Below are positions 24,750 through 37,495 of a stretch of DNA of 64,000 nt, one piece after another (position 1 is the stretch's first letter; the number at the start of each line of letters is the position of its first letter). The stretch is from positions 22,274,519 to 22,338,518 of the forward strand of contig CM042089.1 in NCBI GenBank assembly GCA_023512835.1, in the 5' to 3' direction. This DNA comes from Taxillus chinensis (Eukaryota > Streptophyta > Magnoliopsida > Santalales > Loranthaceae). The translations under genes were made by a program, and so were the position numbers. Below the pieces are notes generated by a model. That model saw nothing but the letters and a program-made list of their open reading frames with translations. It searched no databases and was not told where the DNA came from.

Positions 24750-25539
24750 AGGCTAACTCAGTTTTGTTATTTAAGCTTATGTAAATTATATATATAATTA
24801 TTATGTCACATATAAATAATAGTAATAATAATTATAACTATAATTATAATTATTAATAATTTTAATAATATTACTAATTATAATTATAATTATTAATATT
24901 AATAAATAATGCATACTTTATTTTAAAAATAAAAGTAATTACAAAGTATATATATTTGTATTATAATAAAAACTAAATGTACTATTACTACTTTGATATA
25001 AAATACAAATTAATTAGATTTAAATTTAGTTTTAAATTTATAATTATAAATTGATTTATGATTAGGTGATCTAATCAAATGTTATTTGATTAAAAATATA
25101 TTAATATTTAAACTAATAATATTATTTAACTATTTTATTACTTTTAATTCAAATATGAAATACATACTATCAAATGTCTAAAAACTCAAAAGTCACTCTC
25201 ACTGTGGATGACTCATATCACACATAAAATAAAATATAGATATTAGTCATATTAATTTGATTGAAATTTAGTTTTAAATTTATTAATATGTATTTAAAAC
25301 TAAACGATTAAATCAAGTATTATTTGATAGATAAATAAATTTATATATAAACTTGTAATATTATTTACATGATTTATTATTTAAGTTTTTAACCTAAATA
25401 TGAAATGCATACTATCAAAAGTCAAATTTAACTCTCACCATGTATTAGATAGTATATCAAACTTTTTAATATTGTTTAATTAACTAATATCATTAGTTAT
25501 AATTATAATAGTGTATATATGTACTTATCATGTCAAAGA

Positions 25540-25570
<31 letters not shown>

Positions 25571-26776
25571 CTTACACTTAATAACTAGCCTTATACAAAA
25601 ATAATCATATTATTGATCATTTTAATTACATTAAGGGTAACAAGTTTGAGAAATATGACTTGTCATACTATTGTATTACTTATAACAAAAGTAATATGAT
25701 AAATATATTATATAATTATAATAATTAGGTTTTCACTAATGTGTTATCATTTATTACCAATGATAATTGTATTATTTAAATTATTACTACTCGATACTCA
25801 AGTCATTACTTATTGATTATAATTTATAAGTGCATATATATATAGTGATAATTATTGAGTATCAAAAGTCAAATAACTGATGTCAGAGAGTTCGTTGATA
25901 AATATATATATCATAGATGATTATTGTTACTATATTTACATAATTAGTGTTAGTGTATATACTTTAAATGTAACATATAAATAGTATTAATAGCAATAAT
26001 AATAATAATAAGGAGTAAATGTTTTACTTTAAAAAGAATATCAATTACAAAGTATATATACTTATATTTTAATAAAAATAATATTAACAAGTATAAATAA
26101 TGTTTTAATATAAAATACAAGCATATAAAATACAAGTGATATAATTATATAGTATATTAGTATGAACTAAGATATTACATATAACATAAGTAATCATATA
26201 ATTATTCAATCAAATAATATTTAATTAGATTATTTAGTATTAAATCAACATATTAATATTTATCAAAACTAAATTTGAATCTAATTAATGTTCATCTACA
26301 AATTATTTTATTCATGATATGAGTCATGCATTGTGAGAGTGACTTTGACATTTGATAGTATGTATTTCATATTTAAATTAAAAGTAATAAAATATTTAAA
26401 TGATATTATTAGTTTCAATATTAATACATTTCAATCAAATGACATTTGATTGGATTACCTAATCATAAATCAACTTATTAATAAATTTAAAACTAAATTT
26501 AATTCTAATTAATTTGTATTTTATATCAAAATAGTAATAGTACATTTAGTTTTTATTATAATTCAAATATATATATATACTTTGTAATTACTTTTATTTT
26601 TATAATAAAGTATGCATTATTTATTAATATTAATAATTATAATTATAATTAGTAATATTAATATTATTATTAATAATTATAATTATAGTTATAATTATTA
26701 TTACTATTATTTATATGTGACATAAGAAGTATATATATCATGTACATAAGCTTAAACAACAAAATTGAATTAGCCT
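24750..26776. mobile_element. AT-rich foldback element with long inverted repeats
   Basis: The left arm (24750 to about 25360) and right arm (about 26190 to 26776) are inverted copies: both start, read inward, AGGCTAA.TCA.TTTTGTT then TTTAAGCTTATGTA, and stay alignable for about 600 bp. The centre holds (CA)n at 25548-25569 and TA-rich DNA. No coding frame of substance. No target duplication was seen. It could be a non-autonomous foldback or long-TIR DNA transposon; related AT-rich sequence occurs at 34380-35170. Confidence 0.65.
25547..25570. repeat. (CA)n microsatellite
   Basis: Dinucleotide run in the centre of the AT-rich foldback element. Confidence 0.9.
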
Positions 26777-26975
26777 GATGGTTTAGAAGCTATTTAGGTA
26801 TGAGTGAGGTCTTGTTCAAAACCTGTCAGCAACATTTATTTTGCAGGGATTTTCTGGCGTGTGGGAAGGCTGGGGCGCTGGGTTGGGCTTTGCTGGAACG
26901 GAAAAAATTACCCGCCGGGCACGGCGCGGGGATGGGGATGGGGCAACCCAAAACCCGCCCCGCCCCCCTCCAGAA
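26771..26975 (+). mobile_element. tRNA-derived SINE-like sequence, copy 1
   Basis: TAGCCTGATGG (A-box-like, 26771) and GTTCAAAAC (B-box-like, 26815) sit 44 bases apart, the spacing of an internal RNA polymerase III promoter. A GC-rich body with GGGGATGGGGATGGGG follows. A related sequence is at 35334. The acceptor stem does not fold as a functional tRNA as far as I can see. Ends and target duplication are not defined. Confidence 0.35.
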
Positions 26976-27555
26976 ATGTATATTTTAAGGACAAAAATTT
27001 ACGTAATGAACTACTCAAATTAATTCTACCATTTTTTATTTGCAAGAGTTTCTATAATTTTTGTTGCCCTGTGAAGTTGGAAACTGCTTTGTTTTCTGTT
27101 GTTATTGCATTTTAATTTTGTTTTGTTTGGGTGGATTGATTGAGAGCTGGGGATGGGTGTTTGAATTATAATTGTGGAAGTTTATTTAGCACATATTTTG
27201 ATGCTGGTTGAAGTTTGTTGCTTTTGCGATGTCTCTTATATCAATAATATCTTTCTTGTTTTTTACTTCTCTATCTTGCCCATAAATACCTTCTCTGTGT
27301 TTGTATCTCATAGCTAGGTGGTTGATTCATTCATCATTTCAATTTTTGTAAAAGAATTGAATTGATCTCCCTATTTTTTAAATTAGGTGGAAGTCTCACA
27401 GAGGAAGTAATTTTGGATCATTTGCATGCGGCAGCATACACTCCATTAGGGAGAACAATTCTTGTCCCTGCTGATAATATAAAGGCAATCGTCAAAAGAG
27501 CATCTTCATAACTACATTCCAATCTAGCTACTACACAACTCCATGATAGGAATCA
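26972..27555 (+). pseudogene. MPP-beta relic, copy 2 (left half)
   Basis: Intron-like DNA (26972-27386) and an exon from 27387 read GSLTEEVILDHLHAAAYTPL then GRTILVPADNIKAIVK before a stop. It shares with copy 1 the loss of two residues in HA(TAFQ)YTPLG, so they descend from one duplicated relic. The retroelement insertion at 27556-32292 splits it; the right half resumes at 32293. Confidence 0.75.
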
Positions 27556-30500
27556 TGTCAAGATCTTCATCATGCATTGAGGTAGTTAACCTTGTTGTCT
27601 GTTTGCGTGTGAATTGTTGTATTGTTGGTTACCCTGTTTCTCATATTAATTAGAGCTACGTGTGCTTATTTTGTTAGCCGGGGACGAAAAGTCCTAAGGT
27701 GGGGAGGATGTAAAGACCCGTACCTGTGAGTGGTGGAAGTAGGCCCCGAATAGATGTTGGAATATCTATTCGGCAGCGTGGCCTTAACGTTGTTTATTTT
27801 TGCCGTTAATATTATGTAATTATTATTAATCCGAGTATTTAATGTTGAGGCCTGATTATTATTATTGTTATTAGTTTGTTAGTATTATTTAAATAATTTA
27901 ATAGTACCTGCGGTTAATTCTTATAATGGGTGATTATTATTATTTACTATTTATTTATTATTATTGGATTAATATTATTATCAATAAGTTATTATTATTA
28001 TTATTATTATTTATTATGATAGAGTATAAATAAGAGGAACTAGGGTAGAAACCCTATTTTTGGCTGTGCGTGCGCGAGCTTGGCAGGGTTGAAGCAAACT
28101 GTCGAGTTGATCTTTCAAGGCTATAATCAGGTAGGTGTTTCTTGATCGTCTGTTATCTTATTGCATAAGCACAGACGGATAGAACTAGTATCTGTTAATT
28201 CTTTACGGGTCAACACACGTTCAATTGTTTTACTCGATAATCTGTATCTCGAGTGCCGTGCTTGCGTCGCGTCAAGGGTGCCATAGCACCGTCGGATGGG
28301 TTGTCAACGGCGTCGGGTGTCACGTCCCCGAATTCCAGGGAACCCGGAATCGGGTACATGACTTCCCCTTGCCCGCACCCGAAAGGTCAAGGGGTTGGTG
28401 ACTAGCACCAATAGAGACTACACCACGAGTGCTATCTCAAATATGCAACCCTGTACAGTCATACACCAAGGGTAATCCTGTACTTTCCCATATATCATCA
28501 TGCATACAAAGAGTCAAACAGTCATACAGACATCACATCACATCACATCATACAGTATGCAAATACAACTGTCCACGGACCCATGTCCGGGATATCACAT
28601 AAAACAATACAGAATATAATCGGATCATACATCGAGTAGTGGGCGTCCTCCTGGAAGAAAGTCCTCCACTAGTCTCGGGTCACACCTGAAAAGGGTAAAC
28701 AACAAGTAGGGGTGAGCGGCAAGCTCAGTAGGTGACCCTAACACTCCACATCATGCAACACATATAAGTCTATACTATATGCTCAGTGTACTCATGCACC
28801 GTGTAGTGTGCACAAACATCAGGACTCAGCCTGCAACAAACATCAGGACAACTTGTCCACGATCCTCCATGGGATCCCAGCTCAGGGCACTCAGCCCTAG
28901 CTCCACGAGCTCAACGGCTCAACTCAGGCCTTAGCCTGTCCACGGCGCAATATGCCCGGCCACGGTCGCCACACAGCCTCGCCATCGGTTCATATGCCTG
29001 CCACGTCAACCACATAGCACCATCGGTGCATCACGGTGAGAACCCAAACAAGTCACGGAGTCCATGCCCCAATACCTCACATCAACATACTAACATTAGT
29101 ATGGCATGTCATTCTCAACATTTCCTTTAGAATTGTAGCCAGTCTTCACAAGTAAATCCTCAACCCTTGATTTATGAAGGAAGTACCCAAAGCAGCTATT
29201 TTCATGTAATTAAAAGTCCCGGCATTGGGTTCCCTTCTCATAAATAAGATAATCTGATTTTTGGGGATTTTTCTGAGATGTCTAACCCCACTTTCCAAAA
29301 ATTCACCACTACGAACTTTTGGGTTTTTCCGAGATTTTACACTAAATCCCAATTTTCACATTTTGAAATAGTGGGAATTAATTTTTCTAGTATTTTTCTT
29401 TGAATCCAAATGGGGGGTATTTCGTTATTTACATTGTAACTTAAGTATATACTTTATAGGTTGCAATGTAAATAGGTCCAGTCCAGTCAAACTGTATTTC
29501 GAATCTGCCAGTGAAACTACATTTTCGAATCTGCCTTTACTGTATTTCGAATCTGTATTTTCGAATCTCTTTTCGGACTACCTTCGACCCTCGAACCTAC
29601 ACTCGAACTACCTTCGAAAACTACCTTCGAAGTACCCATGAACTGCCTTCGAAACTCCCTTCGAAGTACCTTTGAACCTTCGAAACGACACTCGAAAACT
29701 GCACATTCAACACTCGAAATTACACTACATCGAACCTACCTTCGAACCTTCGAAACTGCACATTCGAAATTTTCAATTTCCAGTCGATCTCATCGGCTGT
29801 TCTCTACCCAGTTCACGACAGTTACCGTTCATCATCGTTTTTCACCTGTTTCTCGTCTGGATTCAACCCAGAAACCTCCAGACCTTTCGGAATCTCATAA
29901 AACTCATACCTAATACTATATATTAGGTTTTAAATCACGTCTTACCCCTCAGAACACATTTTAAATATAAGATTCAACCCAAAATTGGTTTTTCCCCAAA
30001 TTCTAGGGTTCAACACGAATTTGCATGATTTCATCAAATTCTTACATGTTAATAAAAAAAAAACAGCAAGAAAAGGGTGAAGAATCAATGGAACACCTAC
30101 CTAGAATGATTCTTGATGCTTGAACGAGCTCAAAACGCCCCAAATCGAAGGCTCCAAGCTTCCTTCTCTCTTTCTCTCTCAGCTCTCCAACGCAGATGCA
30201 GAAACGCTGAAACGTAACGTGGAAGCTCTCTTTCCCCTATTTATATTTCTGTATTTTCTTTCATTAATAAATTCCAAAAATATCAATTGACCTCCCGAGG
30301 TCACGAACTCTAAATTGAGCCCAATTCTTGTCAAAACGCTCGAAATGACGAGCACATCACTATCCAGGATATTTTCCAACCAAATTGACTGCTCAAACGC
30401 AAGGTCAACCAATAAACCCCGAGAAAGTCAACAATCGGGTCAAACGGGGCCCCGACTCAAAATCGGGCCTAAGTACAGTCAAAATGCTCACATCGACGGC

Positions 30501-32292
30501 TACACTACCATCCAGATAGTTACATTCCCATAGAATGACTATCTCTCAAGACTGCCCAAATACGAGTCTTTACATCCTCCCCACCTTAGGACTTTTCGTT
30601 CTCGAAAATAAAACACTTGCCCAAAGGACATAGCAAAATTCAAGCTCAAGCACCGCACAACAACCAGACAGAAACACATGATCACCAAGCACACATGTGC
30701 CATGCAACTCACAACAAGCCAAAAGGCTTCACAATATTTAACAACAACAAGCTAAACCAAGCTTAACCACATCTCAAACCACATCTCAAGCATAACCACA
30801 TAAGGGTACAAAACATATGCAAAACGAATGCATAAAATATAACTCATACCTCAGGGAAGGTCATCACATCGGGTTCGAGCGGCACCTGGAACGACGGCTT
30901 CAAGCGGCGTCATGGGCGTCTGGTACGAGCGGCACCTGGGACGACGGCTTCAAGCGGCGTCGTGGGCGACGGCTTCGAGCGTCCTGGGTCGACGGCTTCG
31001 GGCGGCTTGAGCGACGGCTTCGGCGGCATCGAGGGTGTTGGTCCAAGCGTCACGACAAGTCGAGTCCTTGCGCGCCGTGCGGACGCGTTGGAAGGGAAGA
31101 TTGGAAGCGGACGGGCGTCAACACGGAGGAGGAAGTGCTCGCCGCTGGCTCGCCGGCGCGGTGAAGGAGGGAAGAGGAGGCGCGGTGTAGCCTGATACGC
31201 CGCCCGTGTGGGGCCACCAACCTAAGCGTTGGTGGAGGTGGGCGTGCACGTGCGTGTGAGCGCCACACACACATATATATATATATATATTAATATAAAT
31301 GTGTGTATGTAAATATATATATATATATATTTTGATGTTGTTGTAGCTCAATATTATTAGTCAATTATAATAGAACTGAAAGGGTGTAATTGGAATTGTT
31401 GTTTGGTCTGGACTTGTTTCTATCTGGTATAGAGTTGTCAGTTTTGGTACGCTATGTTTGGCTTGATGATTGCAATGTTTTGTATAATTGACGTATTGAG
31501 CGTTAGCTGCTAAAGCACCTTGTTAAATTTCCCTTTTTCTTGAAGTGGCCTGATTTGGGTGGCAGTGATGGTTGGGTTAACCGTGGGTCCCACGTGGGGC
31601 TGGTAAGAGGCCGTAGGTCCCCCATGTGGCTGGTAACCCAGGTCCCATATGTGGCAGGTTGTCGACAGAGACACCACAGGTCCCATATATGGCTGTTTGG
31701 TAGTAATTTAAATTTCCCGATGATGATAATGGGAGTTCCGTGGGTGGTTGAAAGGCCGATGTGAACCTTTAATTACGGAAGTGTGTTATAATGTCTTGAA
31801 AATTTGATTATGATGAAAGATGACACTACACTAGCACAAGCATACACTGAACAGACAAACTTAGGAGTTTATGTAATAGTGTACTGGAGATGGGGATCAC
31901 CTACTGGGCACTCGTGCTCACCCTACTTTATTTACTTTTCTTTACAGGTTGTAGAGGTTGGCCGTTGGAGCCATAGCGGAGCTGTCAGACACCTTCGTGT
32001 AGGGTTCACTTACGAACTTTTTCGTTACCTGTGATGATTTGGTTATTTCTTTCTTTCTTTTCCTGGACGTGGGTCTCGTGACAGATTGTACAAACTTGGG
32101 CTCTTGGATTTGGTAATGCTATTGTAGATATGTTGATTAATGACTTGTATGTTGCATTGGATTATTTAAAGGTACAACGCTACCCCCGTTGTAGTATTGT
32201 ACAGGGTTGTATCAGTCACCAACCCCTCTTTCCTATGGCGAGGGGAAGTCGCGTTCCTAATTCCGTGGGTTTCAGAATTTAGGGGCGTGACA
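27556..32292 (+). mobile_element. LTR-type insertion (outer), interrupted by a nested element
   Basis: Bounded by TGTCAAGATC (27556) and GGGGCGTGACA (32292), with exact 5-bp duplications AATCA at 27551-27555 and 32293-32297, and it splits the MPP-beta relic precisely. Excluding the inner insertion and its duplicated target it is about 2.18 kb. It contains GGTGGGGAGGA then TGTAAAGACCCG (about 27695-27718), a promoter-like TATAAATAAGAGG (about 28024), a GC-rich part and a TA microsatellite. It lacks coding domains; homology to the solo LTR at 8726 begins at TGTAAAG. Frames at 30817-31274 are GC-rich shadows. Confidence 0.75.
28318..30868 (-). mobile_element. LTR-type insertion nested in the outer element
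   Basis: Inserted in opposite orientation. Ends are TGTCACGTCCCCG (28318) and CATCACA (30868), flanked by TCGGG at 28313-28317 and 30869-30873. On the minus strand it reads TGTGATGACC, then GGTGGGGAGGA-TGTAAAGACTCG (about 30570-30592), a TATAAATAGGGG (about 30235-30247) and a terminal GGGGACGTGACA. It includes a TTCGAA-rich patch (29498-29768). No gag or pol domain. Related to the outer element, so the two are successive insertions of one family. Confidence 0.7.
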
Positions 32293-32399
32293 AATCAAAT
32301 TGCTGATGAAATGGATCTATAGAATTAAAGAGCAGAATAGCCCACAAAAGTCAACAACTCCACATGGTGAAAGCTGCAGGACGTTGTGGCCTGTGTTGA

Positions 32400-32400
<1 letters not shown>
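32293..32400 (+). pseudogene. MPP-beta relic, copy 2 (right half)
   Basis: Continues AATCAAATTGCTGATGAAAT exactly where 27555 broke off, matching copy 1 at 23667-23690, and carries on to the junction with the NLR II 3' flank unit. Confidence 0.65.
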
Positions 32401-34165
<1,765 letters not shown>

Positions 34166-34765
34166 AACAATTATGTTTTCTAAACAATCCCATTCATTCG
34201 TATATATAGATCTAAACAATTACCTTTCTCCCTTCCTATTTCTTCCAAGTCCACTACATCAGTGCTACCAACCACACATTCACTACAAAAGAAAAAAACA
34301 AACAAACAAACAAACAAACGTGAATTACTACTTCTTTCTAATAAAATAATTAAGAGTAAGAATATTTACCAGAAAAAGTCTGCTATAGTGGGTATCACTA
34401 TATTATTGATAATTTTAATTACATTAAGAGAAATAAGTTTGAGAAATATAATTTTTCGGGCTATTTATAACACAATTAATATGATAATCATAATATATAA
34501 TTATATTAGTTAGGTTATCACTACTCATATTATCACTTATTATTAATGATAAATATATTACTTAGATTATCACTATATGCTACTGAAATTATTACTTATT
34601 GATTAGAATTTATACATGTATATATAACTATATATATATATATATATAACATAAGTAATACGATAATTATTGAATATCTGAAGTTTAAGAATGCATGTTA
34701 AAAAGTTTGTCGATAACTATTATATATATCATAAATGAATATTATTTACTATGTTTACATAATTA

Positions 34766-34808
<43 letters not shown>

Positions 34809-35333
34809 CTAACATATAAATAATATTAGTAACAAAAATAGTACGACTATTAATAATAATAATGAGTAGATGTTTTATTTTAAAAATAATATCACTCACA
34901 AAGTATATATACTTATATTTAAATAAAAATAATTATTTATTAAAAGTAGTAGTAATGTTTTAATATAAAATACATGCATATAAAATATAAAAAGTGATAT
35001 GATTTATAATCATATAGTATATTAGTATGAACTAATATATAACTTCAAAACTAATTTTGAATCTAATTAATTTATATTTTATATGAAAATATTAATAGTA
35101 CATTTAGTTTTTATTATAATATAAAATATATACTTTGTAATTATTGTTATTTTTAAAATAAAGCATACATTTTTTTTATTATCATTACTAATAATAATAA
35201 AAATAGTTATATATAAGTATATATATGTTATATGTTATATTATAAGTATATAATATTAATTATATAAAAAATAGTTTTACTTTTTTTTAATTATTTATAT
35301 GTTATATTATAAGTATATATAATAAAAACAGTG
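34166..35333. other. AT-rich insertion, no gene
   Basis: Separates the 3' flank unit from NLR II. It contains an AAAC tandem run (about 34296-34320), (TA)n tracts at about 34628-34650 and 34769-34804, and stretches related to the centre and right arm of the foldback at 24750-26776. No coding frame is supported. Confidence 0.55.
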
Positions 35334-35665
35334 TAGCCTGATGGTTGTGTCATATGTCCAATGTAAGAGAGGTTATGGGTTTGAATCTTCATCCTAATAA
35401 TGTTTTGCTAGGATTTTTCACATGCGGCTAGGAGGGGCAGGCATAATGTCACGCAGCCGCGGGGTTGGGTTGGATGGCATGTTGGACTGGGCTGTCTAGT
35501 GTGGTAGTGGGCTAGATTGGGCTCTAACTAAAGCTGCGGGGTGGGGATGGGGCAAAAAATTTAATCTCTGCTGAGGCACGGGGCGGGAATGGAGCGTGTT
35601 TTTCTTACCAAGGATGGGGATGGAGCAACCAAAAACTCACCCACTCCATTCCATTCCCATCCATA
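35334..35665 (+). mobile_element. tRNA-derived SINE-like sequence, copy 2
   Basis: TAGCCTGATGG at 35334 and GTTTGAATC at 35379 reproduce the A-box/B-box arrangement of the copy at 26771, 45 bases apart. The GC-rich body contains GGGGTGGGGATGGGG and ends in A-poor, C-rich sequence near 35660. Boundaries uncertain. Confidence 0.35.
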
Positions 35666-36149
35666 ATAGATATTGTCAGACTCAGAAAACTTTGCACCTT
35701 AAAACAATAATATTTTGAGCACCAGCATATTTATCGCCCACCACATCATCATCAGAATCTCTGAATTGCCATGTCATCACATCTTTGTCGTAGTATGGTG
35801 GTCAACTTTAAACAATCAGAGCTTCTACTAAGACCTTTACATTGTGTTTAGTAATTTCCTTCTTTAAGTGAGTTGTGTTTTACGAATTTTACTACACAAC
35901 TCTAAATGACCTAAAATTAGTATTGTTTTGTTTAGATTTGAGTTGGATATCATTTGAAATTGGAAGCAATGGATTTGGATCATCTAGTAGTACAAGAAAT
36001 TTGACCTACAATAACATTAAATAATAATACTATTGAAAACTATTACAATATGTAATTAAAAAAAAAAATCCCGGCGGCAATTTGGATTGAAATGTGTTTT
36101 TGGTGAGCGGTAAAGTGCCTTAGAAAAAAAGGTAATGGTAGAGTTATGT
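35666..36149. other. Intergenic, no gene recognised
   Basis: Part near 35670-35735 resembles 13780-13840 in block A (TATTTTGAGCACCAGCATAT). Otherwise no coding frame or element can be assigned. Confidence 0.45.
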
Positions 36150-36560
36150 CTTGCGACTGCGGTCATGAATTTGAATTGGGGAAAGAACCTCTTGCTCTAA
36201 AAAATATATGGAAAGATTGCGTTGAAGTGGCTTAGAAAGACTCTAACCTCACCGCATTATTTTTGCCATTGAGGGAATCTTTGAGTGAGAAAGCAAATAC
36301 TATGATAATTTATTGTTTGCATTTCCCATTCTTACACGTAAGTACAAATTTTGGCTTAAATATTCTCCGTTTATGAATTGCATTTGGGATATTAATCTCA
36401 GCAGTACTTTATGCACGGGATAGCCACAAGAGATGGACGGTGGCCTGGGTTGTGCTAGAAGATGGTACAAGAGCCGAGAGAGAGAGAAAGAGGGGGGTAA
36501 GGCCTTTTCTGCGTGGGAGACAACGGCGACCAAGAGGGTGGAGATTGTATTATTCCTATA
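36150..36560 (+). repeat. Block X, copy 3
   Basis: The most complete copy of the unidentified block also found at 20095 and 22805, including GGATAGCCACAAGAGATGGACGG and GACAACGGCGACCAAGAGG. It stops where NLR II tail homology begins (about 36600). Confidence 0.5.
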
Positions 36561-36760
36561 TAAAATCCACGTCAGCAATTCCTTCTTTCTTGTCTGCGGC
36601 TGCAAGAAAAGGACATGTATTTTTAAAAAACTGTTTTCAATCAAAATTCTAACCGCAATAATTTCTGAGGTGCAACAAAAAAAATTCCAGTTGAGTGATT
36701 AAGAAAAGATAAAATTTTGAATGACTTCGAAGAATTTGAAGCGAAGTTGGATTACCAAAA

Positions 36761-37495
36761 TCAGTAATTATCCACCGATTTCTTCAAGGTGAACATGCTG
36801 TTGTTGAGTTCAAACGTATTTCTTAAGTAGCCTGCCTCATAGTATTTACTTTTAAGAGACGACTCACAGAAGAGAAGATAGCCTGATGGACAGAGGCTGG
36901 TGAGGTTGGGAAGAGAGCGAAGTCCCAGACGCTTCAAGCAAGGGAATATGATTTGAGAAGAAGCAGCATGATCACCCAGCACCACATCCTTCCCTGTCGA
37001 CCCCACACTTACTATTTCTTCCAACTTCTCACATTCCCTTATTTCTAGCTCTTGGAGATCGGGGGCAAAGGCATGAGCAGTGAAAGGTGACGAAAACAGG
37101 TTGATCAGGCGACCACATTTCCTGATTTGAATAAAAGATAGGCATTGACAGGTGAGCGATGGCACTGAAAAAATTTTCTCCAATTTGGGTAGATCCTCCA
37201 AAAGTATTTCCCTCAATTTGGGAAGGCCACTGGAAGCAACGCCTCCCAAGGCAGCTTCACTCCCAACAATCTCCCTTAATGAATCGCAGAACTGAATATC
37301 AAGCGACTCCAGTCGGTGCAGACTTGGCAGAATGGCGGGTGGAATGGCTCTCACCAATTCACGGCATTCTAATATCTCAAACTGAGTCAGATTGCAAAGG
37401 GAGGAGTCGGGTGGCGGTGGGATGTTGCCCGCCCATATCTCTTTCACATGGTTGACCCGTTGCAATCTCAACTTCCTCAGCTTCGGCAAACCAAC
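36761..37495 (-). CDS. NLR II exon 4: terminal LRR exon
   Basis: 245 codons including the TGA at 36761-36763. Begins VGLPKLRKLRLQRVNHVKE, holds IPPAILPSLHRLESLDIQFC and CPSGYLLFCESSLK, and ends KKSVDNY. It corresponds to NLR I exon 2 but stops earlier, without the extra tail. Confidence 0.85.
   Translation of the reverse strand, partial: VGLPKLRKLRLQRVNHVKEIWAGNIPPPPDSSLCNLTQFEILECRELVRAIPPAILPSLHRLESLDIQFCDSLREIVGSEAALGGVASSGLPKLREILLEDLPKLEKIFSVPSLTCQCLSFIQIRKCGRLINLFSSPFTAHAFAPDLQELEIRECEKLEEIVSVGSTGKDVVLGDHAASSQIIFPCLKRLGLRSLPNLTSLCPSGYLLFCESSLKSKYYEAGYLRNTFELNNSMFTLKKSVDNY

Noticed and set aside
29498..29768. Heat-shock element array
   Set aside because: TTC and GAA are adjacent in TTCGAA, not separated by two bases as heat-shock elements require.
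30817..31351. Gly/Arg-rich frames on both strands
   Set aside because: They cross the junction between the inner and outer LTR insertions and reflect GC-rich repeats.
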